Shown: positions 34,947 through 62,865 of the stretch, one piece after another
How positions within the stretch are numbered: position 1 is the stretch's first letter
Layout: every line of letters starts with the position of its first letter
Notes under the pieces: generated by a model
Seen by the model: only the letters and a program-made list of their open reading frames with translations
The model's database searches: none
What the model was told of the DNA's origin: nothing
Position numbers and translations under genes: made by a program
Source of the DNA: Rhea pennata
Lineage: Eukaryota; Chordata; Aves; Rheiformes; Rheidae
Direction of reading: 5' to 3'
Length of the DNA: 64,000 bases
Assembly (NCBI RefSeq): GCF_028389875.1
Contig: NC_084702.1
Span: 53,912,053 to 53,976,052, forward strand

Positions 34947-35010
34947 CCGCAACGCAGACCGAGTCCGCCGCGGCAGTAGAGACTTTCTAACAGAGCGGCC
35001 GCGCCCTGCG
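34947..35010 (-). other. ZCCHC9: Probable untranslated first exon of ZCCHC9
   Basis: A strong donor GCGG|gtgagc on the - strand puts the exon's 3' edge at 34947. The next acceptor (cccccag) at 34634-34635 precedes the ATG exon. The 5' edge is not defined by sequence; I place it just downstream of the ETS site. Confidence 0.5.
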
Positions 35011-35026
35011 ACTCGCCTTGCCGCGC

Positions 35027-35036
35027 ACCGGAAGTG
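35027..35036 (+). promoter_or_regulatory. ETS-family (GABPA/ELK) site
   Basis: ACCGGAAGTG, the canonical high-affinity ETS core found in many housekeeping promoters. It sits about 80 bases upstream of the predicted ZCCHC9 first donor. Confidence 0.65.
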
Positions 35037-35086
35037 GAACTGAGTCTCCAGAGCCGGCGGGGGCAGCTGGCGCGTGGCCTTGGCGC

Positions 35087-35094
35087 TGACGTCA
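35087..35094. promoter_or_regulatory. Palindromic CRE (CREB/ATF site)
   Basis: TGACGTCA, an exact match to the full cAMP-response element, inside the CpG island. Confidence 0.7.
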
Positions 35095-35376
35095 CGTCCC
35101 CTCCGGTGCCCTCGCGCGCTGTGCAGCGTGCGCGCCCCGGCGCCATGTTGCGGCACGGCGGGTCGCGGCCGGCGGCGGGTGCGAGTCCTCCTGTCAGGAG
35201 CGAAGCGAAGACGTGGCGGTCGAGAGCACTGCTCCGTCCGCGTACGTGCCGGGGAGCCCGCAGGTGCTTCCCAGCAGGAAGGTCGAGGAGGTGGGCTGAA
35301 CCGTTGTTGCTCTCGGCCTCGCCCAGTTGCCGCAGGGCCTTTGTGGGTCCCAGGACTCTCGTCCTCCGTAATTGCG

Positions 35377-35396
35377 CCCCCCCCCCAAAAAAAAAA
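35377..35396. repeat. C10A10 homopolymer junction
   Basis: Ten C then ten A at the edge of the CpG island. Tracts of this kind are prone to length errors in assembly. Confidence 0.85.
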
Positions 35397-35399
35397 GCC

Positions 35400-37550
35400 G
35401 TTTCCGTGTTGCTTTCGTTTGCTAATTAAAAGTTTGCATACGTTTCTGTGTATTGTCTCCTTGAAACAAAGGTGCCACTAGAGGGAGTATGTATCTGTGT
35501 TTTGTAAAGATAACGTGAAAAGACTTATTAGCGAAGACAACCCTCTCCTCAGATGTCCATTACAGAGAAGTCGTGTTTAACTTCTTCATTGCAACAGTAA
35601 AAAGCTCAAAGGCCAACATCTTTTGCTTGGCTTGGGATGCCCAGGCAGCCTGGTGGGAGCAGGAGCTCCCTGTGAGGCCCAGCAGTCACTACCTGTGCAG
35701 ATAAGTTTTTGCTTGCACACTCCTACAAAGCTACATCCTACCATCAGCTTCACAAAATGGAAGTGGATGAATGGGCACCAGCAGGTAGTGCCAGCGTGAG
35801 CTGGTGAGTTCCCATACAGCCGTGCTTAGGGGTAACTGCTCCACCGCTCAGAGCAGCACAGCACAAATGCCTGTGTCACTGAGCTGTGCTTCAGTCACAG
35901 CGCACGGTGCGACAGAGTGGCGAAGGTTTCCAAAGACCATGGCCCCAAAATCAGGACTGACGCATGCTTGGTAGCTTGATGTCCTCGGAACTGTGCCTGA
36001 GTCTGTACATAGGTCTTTGGAAACTCCTCCAGTAAATCCAGGCTGGATGCAGGTGTACTCTCTTAGTACTTGCACACTTCACATTTATTTATCATATACC
36101 AGGTTCTTTTTGCAGATGAGCAAAGCTAGTGCTTTGCTCTAGCTCATTGCACTAGCAACTGAGCTACTGCAATTATGTCAAATGTACACACCCTTTAGTA
36201 AAGCTATTCTCGCTTAGATTGTGTTCATCTTTCATCAAGACTGGGGCTGGGGCAGCATCAGAGTGTTCCCTACCTCCATCACGCAGCGGTGAAGTCGATT
36301 TAAACCTTGCAGCTGAAAAATTCACCGTGGGCATTGCAAGGAGCGCAGCTTTTTGAGACATAATTTATGACGTATTTCTCTCTTCAAATGACCCCTTCTC
36401 ACAGGATTCACAAAGTAAATCTTCAGGACTATATTATTAGAAGACCCTGCATAGGAATGAAATACATGTTTATACAGTAAGAATTTCTTCTCAATTGCTC
36501 TCAATTTAATCTGTTCCTGTAGTTTTAGCATTTCACTAGATCTCCATTACTTTTTCTAGGCAGATAGAGATGATGTTGTAAAAGCAGCTGGCCACCATTC
36601 CTTCTTAATTAGTTATCTTTAATATTTGTGTCTCTCTAGAGAAATTGCCTTGCTGTATTTTGCTCATTTTCTGGGGCTTTGCACCCGCTAGAGGGAGGTG
36701 TGCACAAAGAGTACATTGATTTTGCTATTAAACTCCATCACTGCTGCTAAGAACCAACACAGATTTAGAAATAATTGGAATACTCTTATTGCAGGTAAAA
36801 ATAAGCAGTGGACACCATTTAAGAGTCACTTTTAGTAAGATGAGAAATAAAACCAGAAAGATGCAAGTTTTAATATTAAACTAAAAAACAAAATTGCTGA
36901 TGAAGTTATAGCTCAACCACAACACTTGGATCTAATTGTTCCTGCAACATGCTGCCAGTGAGCCAGTAGATTAAAAATCATAGCCAAAGCTGACTGATAC
37001 AGGCAGAAAGGGCTACAAGAAACAGGCAACACTGGCCCAAGGATAAAGAAGATAAACCAAGTTGGGATCTGATGGGCACTCACACACATCCCCTAGCAAT
37101 TTTAGATAGTATGTATGCTATGTACGGATGAGACAGTGTTTTATACAGGCACTGGCAAGTTGTAACATTTTAAAATGATTGTTAGGCTTAATTCTTTTTA
37201 AAGAGCTGGGGTGAAGTGCCAGCTAATCGTGTTTACGATGCTAGGAGATACCAAATTTCTCATCCACAGCACAGTATTGGGAACAGCATAGTCTAGAGCC
37301 TCACCATATTTGTTTTTTCATGCTCACCAACCCATCACAGGAATAAATGCTCTGGAGATTTGAGGCAACATAGATGAGAAATCAGGCCAGCAGATCCCCT
37401 GGCTTCTTTGGTATCAGGATGAAATCTCCTGGAGTACTGCAGTTTGAATCACTTGATGTTAGCAACCTGAGAGAGAAAGTGAAGCCCTGATGAGTCCTCC
37501 TCCCTCCTTTATTTTTCAGTTCACCAATTATAATAGCACAGTTCAAGGCC
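35400..37550. other. Intergenic region between ZCCHC9 and CKMT2, no gene recognised
   Basis: AT-rich sequence with short scattered reading frames and no recognisable protein family, RNA or repeat. If the CpG island fires divergently, a + strand transcript would cross it. Confidence 0.5.
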
Positions 37551-38300
37551 TGACTCGGTGTGCTCGTCAGTCCATGGCAAGGATGACGGACACCACCACG
37601 TGCAATTACCCGTGGCCATCACCCGAGCAAGCGTGTTGATGCCAATGGCCAAGCGATGCTGCCACAGGATGGCTGGCACCTACGGCTCCCAGTCTCTGAG
37701 CTCCCTTGCCGCAGCCTGTCAGATCACATCCACCATCCATAGTTCACTATGCGCATGGCAATGCAGCTGGGAAAACCACATCTTGGCTCTCACGTAGGAA
37801 CTGCTGGGAAACTCCTGGCCGAATGAACACACTTCAAATGGCTATGGCAATACTGTGAATAACTGAGGCTTGGCTGTGGTTTTACAGCTTGTACCCAGCT
37901 TGCCTCAGGAGGCTGCTGCAGCGGGTGTTGTGCCGATGCCGACTGCTGCCGTTGCAGCTGGAGCACGGCCTTGGGAGATGCCTTCCAGCACCAGCTGAGA
38001 CAGGAGCATCTGCCGTCCTGGGGCCAGCGCTGCTGCTGCTGCTTGGGGGGCGGCTGCAGCAGCCGGCACAGAAAGCAGGAGGTATTAAATGCCAAATGGC
38101 CCGTGGCTTAGGTTCAGGGAGCCCAGGCCAGCGGAGCGAAAAATGAAGAAGGGCAGCACAAAGAAATTGCAAAAGAATGCCAAAAGAGAACCAGCTGGGA
38201 AACCCTGGGATTCGCAGCTGGGCTGCAAGTCCTTTGCAAAAGACGACACCTGTCTGGGAGCACACAGACAAGGACCGTAGTAAATTGGAAAGGGAACACA
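37550..38300. other. GC-rich exon-like island, identity unknown
   Basis: About 750 bases are much richer in G+C than either flank, with several overlapping open frames on both strands. The core at 37888-38073 is bounded on the + strand by an acceptor-like ttttacag and a donor-like AG|gtatta. CAG/CTG trinucleotide stretches make one - strand frame alanine-rich (AAAPQAAAAALAPG). No family was recognised. Options are an exon of a divergent non-coding RNA (mammals have CKMT2-AS1 in this interval), a decayed retrocopy, or an unclassified repeat. Confidence 0.35.
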
Positions 38301-41300
38301 GAGACGTTCTCTGTGGGCTGGTATGCGACACTGGCAAGACTGTGAAGCTGAATGTGTCATAGCGCCAAGTTCTTTAGAAAGTCTGACAAGTGAATTTGCT
38401 TTTCTTGCTGATAATATTTATAATCTGTTAACCCCCAAAAGAGAAGGTTTGTCTGTTGAAGAAGTGCCAGAAGTGTCAGTTGTACTTTTGAATGAGTGAT
38501 GATATCTTCATTCACTCTTTCTTGCCTACAAGCTTTTTGGATAGTTAATATTCCCTGCCAGAGTGTCAGGATGACATTTTTCTAATTGTTGCTATTTTGA
38601 TTTAAGCCTGGGTAGAGAAAGGAACACGTGAGGCCTGTGACTGCATGAACACTTTTGCATCTGCAGTATTCTGTGGACTCCTATACAGGGATTTATTTTG
38701 CTAGTATTTTTTTTAACCATAAATTGAGCAGATTACTGATCCTTTTCTTTTTGGCTTTCTTGTCTGTCTGTAGGAAATGGTTACGTATTCTGTATTTAAA
38801 GTCAACTATTTATGGATTTCAATTGTTACATGCAAGGACACAGAGTCTTCAGTAAGCCTGCTCGGCAGACCATAGCCCTATATTAATTCCGTCAGGTGAT
38901 GTTCCCCATGACTCTAATTCTTCAAGACATTTAAACAAGTGTTTAAATGTGTTGCTGTGTCAACTCATATATTTAAAGGTTTATTTTCAGGCAAGTGCTT
39001 AAATGCCTGGATGAACAGAGGCCTTTAATGGGTAGCCTGCAGTTGGCTATTTTGTTTAGTTACTTCATGTGAACATACACTGCTCTAATATTTCTGTATC
39101 TGAATGAAAAATTGGAAGCCGTCGTTCAGGTGAAGGAGGATTATTAGACACGCACTATCGTGATAGAAAAAGAATTTTTCTTGTTAATTTTGATAGCTCC
39201 CTGTTAAGGAAATGTTGTTTTCTTGTAGGATAACAATTTTTGATTTTTCAGAAACACACAGGGAAAAACTATATAGCTTTAAACTTAAATAGCACAGTAC
39301 TACACTTTAGCTAGTCACTTAGTATTATATAATGAGGTTTAATTTCTATAGTTGTGGAAGTACTGTAGACACACGAGTGCATTATCCTCTGTAATCCACT
39401 GGTGCCTGTTTGGATGCAATGTGCTCTTTCTGCTACAGTACTGACTATATTTAAAATAAAGCTGTATTTCATGGAATAAAAGAAAACAAGTTTAAAACAT
39501 CAAGCAGAAATAAATATATAGGTATAGATTCCTTAAGCATGCTAACCAGTAAGAGGGAGCTCTATATGCTGCTTCTGATCATTGCAGTATGACTCATATC
39601 TCTTGTTTTTGTTCATGGAGAAGATACAGCTCACCTCATTCTGCAGAGGAGAGTCGAAGTGCCAGTATCTCTGCAGTCATTTGCCAAGTGTCAGGCCAAC
39701 GATCTTTGTACGATCGCAGATGGAACTGGCTCTTGCTTAGGCGTCTCCTCTGTTTGACTTCAGCTGGAGTTAGTTAGGCACCCCGACGCATTTGCCACTA
39801 AAGGCTTGTGCAATTAGCAATTTATCTTCACTTTCTTGAATGGTTTGGCTTGAGAAGGTGTTCTGGCTTTGAGGAGGGAAGTCCACCTCACTAGATAGAC
39901 CAAATATAGTCACAGCTTGAATATGTTTAATATATATAGTTCATTTATACATATTTGTATGTGTGTATATACATACCCATATGTATGCACATATACACAC
40001 ACATAGGTGTATGTTTTATAATATAGGAGCTATATGGTGATAGATTTAGCTAGCTATCTAGTCTCAGCAGTATATAGGTATTTTTAGGCTTAAAAATACA
40101 TACATTAATTATTTTCAAATGTGGTTGTTACTCATGTCCATAGGTGCTCAAATTTTCCTGATAACTCTATACATCTCACTGACACCAAACTGATCTGTCA
40201 ATATAACTAAGAAGAAAACCTGGTTCAGAAAGTGTAGTTACAAAAAGCCCTGCTTGACTGCAATGAAAGCTAGACAGATGTCTAGACTAAGACAGAAATC
40301 CTATGGACAACATTATCATTTCAAATGAGAATGTACAAGTACAAAAAATAAACTAAAATCATCTGATATCATAAGTCATAGACTGTTTTTTTCTTTGTCT
40401 AGGAAACTCTTGGAATGGTGTGAGTTCACAGAAAAATGGATAGGTGAACAAAATGCATTTATTACCCTTCTCTACTGATAATCTTATTATTGTAATATAG
40501 CAGGTATTTTTCCATTAAGAACCCAATCTTCTTTAATAATTTATTCTGAGAGAATTAAAAATGCAGTGCCAATCAACAGCAATGTGCTGTGCCACAGACG
40601 ATTGTTATGTTTGTGCCCTTTTGAAAGACTCAACTTAATAGGATTTTGTGCTATATCTAAGGCACTTCAGTGTGTGTCATGCTTTCAGGCATCTTTGCAG
40701 AAGAAAGGAATGGCTGTTTAAAGTCTTTAATCTTTTAATTAGGCCTTAAGCTGAAAGTAAACTGTAAAAGGAATTACTGTAGAAAAAGATGAATATTAAT
40801 TATTTGGCAGGTCTAAAATTACATTCCAACAAATCATGTTAGTAAAATAATTCTGCAATATTTATATATTAGCTGTTAACTCATTCCCTAAGTTATCTAC
40901 TGCCTTTTTGGATAATATTTCCACAGAAAAATGACATCAGGTCTATTCAGATGTATATTAGTCTTGTAATAGTGACAGTTTCATGAGTTTTTTAAGTCTG
41001 TCTAGTCAGTTCTATTAGGTCAGCACATGATTTTAGGTGTAAGGTGTCGTGAATGAAATCAATTACAGCTGTCATAGCTACAGACTTGGCTGCTTAGCTT
41101 TTAAAACAGACTTCAGAAAATAAGTCAGTTCTGTGCACCTGGTCCCCCCACCAAAGTCTTAATTACAGGGAACCTTCCTAGAGAAGTATGAATTTTGTTT
41201 GCTCTTTCCATGAGTTATGTAAACACCAGTGTGTGGAATAAAGCCAAAATTCAAGGATACCCCAGTGGGTCAGTCTTCAACCACACTGAGCAGTTCATCA

Positions 41301-43125
41301 GCCTCTACATTCGAGCTGTTGCTATAGCTCACATTGTGTTATATTTCCCAGGAAAATAAAAAAGGGGGGATACAGTACATCGCCTGTTGTTGATAGGTCC
41401 ACGCTTGCTGCTTCTCGCCCTGGGCTCTGCCTTTTACCAGGGGCTTCCTGGCTCCGTCTCCTTGGTGCAGCCCCTCAGCCAGATTCTGGCTCAACTTCCC
41501 TCAGGCACCTCGTGGTTTCCTAGTTCATTGCCAATGCTCCTTAGCCAGGCCTTGGGCTTGCTCCAAGGGCTGGCTTTTCCAGGGCCAGTCTCAGTGTGCA
41601 TTAACTTCAACATATGGCTCCAAACCTGGCTCAGGCCTGGCACAAGTAATTGGGCTTAAGTATCCATGCATCCCATTAGGTGTAATCACACTCCATACTG
41701 GCTGGGAACCGTATATCTTCTGTTTTCCTTGACTCTATTCTTCTGTGTTTGCAGCCTGTGTTTCTCATTCACTATTCTGCCTCTTCTTTTACCCTGTAAG
41801 TGCCTTGAAAAAGTAAGTCTGTGATTACCTGGCTATTTCTGTGGTGCACAGGACAAAGGAATTGCTGCTTCCTGAGGGCCTTTGGTGCCTCTTTGCAAAT
41901 CAACAGTGTGTGCCTATCGCACTAGCCATTTAAACAATGTATTTATTGCTAGGACAATATTGGTATGGCAGTTTCAACAGACAAGAATGCATTCACTGTT
42001 ATAACCAGACAATTCTCAAAAAGTCATTGCCACTTCCAGGTAGAGCTGAGAGAATCGTGCCAACTCTTTGCTTGCCCTCCAATGGCCAATTCCTCTCCAG
42101 TTTTCACTCTGTATGAACTGCCTGATGGCCCGCAACGGGCTCTCGTGGAGCATGACCTGAGGGTTTACTTTTGCTGATGCCTAGTCACTGATGTATTAGT
42201 GACAGAGATTATAAAAGTACTTGAAGCATGGCATATAGCTCTTCTTGGAGTACATATGAATAGTGATTCCAATAAATTCCAAGGATTTAGAGGGAATAAG
42301 TATTCAAATCTATCAGGACAGAGTTTTATAGGCAGAAAAAGATCTCAGCAATGCAAATGTGATGGCATGGAAAATTGAATATAAGATGCAAAGTAACACC
42401 ATTTGTCTAGGGCTAGTGCAGCAACCCAACTTTTTATCTTTTAATATTTTCCTGTTGAATCACAATCTGTACAATTCTCTTTCTTGTTTCATAACTCTAC
42501 ATTTGCTTTATTTCCTTCTGCAGCCATTCATCAGAGTATGTCCTCTGGAAACAGTGCAGCAGCAGCATTGCTCCCTTTAAGCTGTCGAAAAGGCTACAGG
42601 CCACAAACGTGACCCTACCTCAAATGCCAGGATGTACTCAACTTGAAGATAAACAGTGTCCAGGTGGACAGCAAACTGGTATGAGAAAGTAATGATGCAT
42701 AAGGTTCAATAAGACATCTGGCCTAGTGTTAGTAGGCATGTGACTGGCCAGGTTTCATTTAAAGTAATAAATAGTGACCTAGAAAGAATGAAAACAAATT
42801 ACTCATGTTCATTAGCTGAGTTGTTCTCGTTGACAATATAAATGTCACCAAGAGTGAGAAAGACCACAAAAGTGAAATATGTAAGTGGCAAATAATAAAC
42901 CTTTACAAAATAATCCATACGAGAGAGAGTATTTTAATTGTGATGGACACACTTGGAAGCCAGTAGTACAGAGAAAGATGCAGTCTAATAATAGCTGATA
43001 ATGAATTGGATAAGGGTATCCATATTTGTGTAGGCTTACAATTCCATGTCCGGTGAAAGCACAGGAAAGCCAGAGGATTTCTCTAGCTTATTTCCTTATC
43101 TGTAGGCATTTTTAATAAATTCAGT
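38300..43125. other. AT-rich intergenic DNA
   Basis: No gene was recognised. A TA/TG-rich simple-repeat zone lies at about 39930-40020. A segment at about 41390-41660 is GC-richer, with direct-repeat-like CTGGCT/CCTTGG words, and may be an unclassified repeat. Confidence 0.5.
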
Positions 43126-44110
43126 CACAGGATCATAGAATCATGTAGGTTGGAGGTCTAGCAGTCAGGAGATCTGGAGGCAGCCTCGTCTAACTCCCTC
43201 ACTGAAAGCAGGGATAACAGACTAGATTGCTCAGGGCCTTGTTCCGTCAAGTTCTGAGTATCTCCAAGGATAGAGATTTCACAGCCTCTCTGAGCAATCT
43301 GTTCCAATGTTTGACCACTCTCACAGTGCAAATTGTTTCCCTAATATCTAATCAGAAATTCCTGGGTTCTCATTTAGTCCATTGCCTCTCATCCTGTCAC
43401 CGCGCACCTCCAAGAAGAGTCTAGAGTTTGTCTTCTCTAAATCTGCCAGTTAAGCAGTCATAGGCAGCAATAAGATGCCTTCTCCTCCCAGACTGAACAA
43501 GCCTAGTTCCTTCAGCCTTACCTTGTACGTCATGTGCTCCAGCCTCCTGACCATCTTGGTGGCTCTGCACTGGACTTGCTCCAGTTCATCACGGTCTTTT
43601 CTGTTCTGAAGAGCCCAAAACTGGACACAGTACTCCCGATGTCGTCTCACAAGCGCCATTTAGAGGGGAATAATCACTTCTGTCAATATACTCGCTACTC
43701 TCATGTGCAATACAGCCTAGCATAGGCATACTCCTGACTCATGTTCAATTTGCTGTCCACCAGGGCTCTTAAGTCCTTGCAAAGATGCCTTCTGTCTAGT
43801 CGTCCACAAGCTTGTGCTGTTGCATGGAGTTATTCCATCCCAGGTGCAGCACATTGCATTTACCTTTGTTGAACTTAATGAGAGTTCTGTCAGCTGTCAA
43901 ATTCCCTCTGATTATCAGCCTTGTTCTCCAGTGTATCAGCTGTTCTCTCCCATTTAGTACCATAAGTGGACTTGCTAAGGGTGTAACGCACCCCATAATC
44001 CAGATCATTAATGAAAATGTTAAAACAGTATCATCAGTTCCAACACTGACCCCTGAGAAATGCTACTAGTAGCAGGCTGCCAGCTGGACATTGTAACACT
44101 GCCTACCAGC
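43126..44110 (-). mobile_element. CR1 LINE, 5'-truncated, about 1 kb
   Basis: The 3' end at 43126 (GGATCATAGAATCATGTAGG on the + strand) shows the element lies on the - strand. - strand frames carry decayed CR1 ORF2 C-terminal blocks: FNKGKCNVLHLGWNN around 43850, and [20 protein letters not shown] plus [13 protein letters not shown] at 43510-43640. They match the CR1/L3-type reverse-transcriptase tail ([35 protein letters not shown]). Frames are broken between these blocks. Similarity fades after about 44100. Confidence 0.92.
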
Positions 44111-45747
44111 AGTTTGCAAGTCAGCAGCAGGAAAGCAAGTAAAGGCTAAAATCTGGGTGCGTAGGGGTTCACAGTAGAATTTTGTGCTGATCTGAAGGTT
44201 TTGGAGGGCTGGTAGTGAAACATTTCCAATTTTACTTGTTTGTTTTCTATGTGATATCAGCAAGAGTCTCTCCTTCAAAGTGCCACCATGACTGCTAGAG
44301 AACTGTGAATAACTTGGTATGCTTTAGTTTTGGATAATGGTGGGAAAACTCAGGGACAGGAGAGAGTAGGAATGGAATGGACAAAGTAGGTCTCACTGCC
44401 ATATATGGCACTTAGGTACATCCACACAGTTCAATCCAGCCATGTTAGAGATCTCTGGATAAGTGTGTGCAGAGCAACTAGCTGAGGTACTGAAAGCAGT
44501 ATGAGCACGTTAGCTCAGGGCTGCATACGGTCTGCTCAGCCTACCACCTAGTCCTGGTGTATGGCCATACTGGTAAAGTTACAATGTGCAAGGTGCTATA
44601 ATGAGCTCCAAGGGGTGTTTTGGGAGATTATTGGACTGCATGCCCTAGACATGTTCATACCTACAGTAGCAGTGGGCACTTTGGTGGTGTCCTTTGGCTG
44701 CCATTGTAGATCTGAAATGTATTCTACTGATACGACTCCCAACTCAACAGCAGCACAGCATATTCAAGAGGGCATGTTCTGACATTTTTTTTTTTCTTGG
44801 AAGAACTGGTGTTTTGAATGTGGTTACTGCGAAACACTGAAAATGTTTCAGTATGCAGAAGAAAAGCAATGGGAGCATTATCATCTACTATTTTTTCTTT
44901 CTACCAAGCTGCTCACCACATAGAATAGTGGTGGGCACAGAGACAGTTTTATCCACGGTGTCAATACATCCTAAGCACTTTGATGACTAACAGTTAGCTG
45001 GAGCTTGTGCCCTATTATCTGAGACTTGAAAGCTGCAGAAAAAGACTTGAATAGGCCACGCTGGACAGGTTTATGCTGGATACAGAAGAGCAGCAAACTG
45101 GTTTGCTTGCTGTTTTTTTTTGGCAGCCAGCTTGCTGCAGCCACAGGCTGGAAGTGGTGGCTGAGGAATGACCTGGTGAATTCTTCAGGGCTAAAAAAGT
45201 CTGAGGGTTTAGGACCACATAGTAGAGAAGATCATATGCAGACCAGAGGAAAGACAGCTTCTGTAGAGAGGCACCAATGAGTTCCAGATGACTGGTTAAG
45301 TGAGAGACTGAAGCCATGTGCAACTGCCTATTCTAATTAACTATTGAACTTACCATAGTGTTGAATGCCAAAAGCATAACGAGCATTTTGCAGCACCTGC
45401 CCATCAGGCTGACAGACTTCAGCTGCCTGGACAGTCACTGGAAAGAAATGGTTCTGTGAATGACAATCAGGTGCTCACAGAAAACCATATAAATATGGCC
45501 TTAAGTGCAAATACCAGCTAAAATTAAAATATTTGTGGGTTTTGCATTATCCAAGTAATACTTACCTTATCACCAGCCAAGAAATGTTCAAAGTCTAGGC
45601 AAAGCTTGCTTAGATGCAAGCAGAAAAGGGAAGCAATCCCCACAAAAAAGGTGCTTGTAAATGGTATATCCTACTAAAGCTGCACTAAGACTATTTTCTT
45701 GCCAGTGTAACCAGGCATCTAAAGAGACATTAAGTATCAGATAGTGT

Positions 45748-45753
45748 TTTATT
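45748..45753 (-). terminator. CKMT2: CKMT2 polyadenylation signal
   Basis: AATAAA on the - strand, about 95 bases after the CKMT2 stop. It is the first canonical signal downstream, giving a short 3' UTR. Confidence 0.7.
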
Positions 45754-45845
45754 ACATAAGATATTTATACAGACATATACAGAGGTGCCTTTCTATTAGA
45801 ATGGCAACTATATTTACCGTCAGTTACCAATCATCGGTAGCAAGG

Positions 45846-62844
<16,999 letters not shown>

Positions 62845-62865
62845 TCCTCTGGGAGGATGCAAGGT

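Larger units (their letters stand above)
34790..35340. promoter_or_regulatory. CpG-island promoter of ZCCHC9, probably bidirectional
   Basis: A sharply GC- and CpG-rich block lies in AT-rich surroundings, immediately 5' of ZCCHC9. No TATA box is seen. It contains a consensus ETS site at 35027, a perfect CRE at 35087 and a YY1-like CCATGTTG at 35143. CpG richness extends well past the ZCCHC9 start, which suggests a divergent + strand transcript. Confidence 0.8.

Noticed and set aside
34626-35156. Long - strand open frame across the CpG island
   Set aside because: High G+C removes stops. The frame runs through the predicted ZCCHC9 untranslated exon and first intron and is Arg/Ala-rich low-complexity sequence.
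35034-35481. Overlapping + strand open frames of about 131-135 codons
   Set aside because: Same compositional cause. No recognisable protein; a non-coding divergent RNA is more plausible.
44980-45330. Second CKMT2-like or other gene just beyond the CKMT2 3' end
   Set aside because: Frames there lack any kinase motif; a clear stop and AATAAA end CKMT2 before this stretch.
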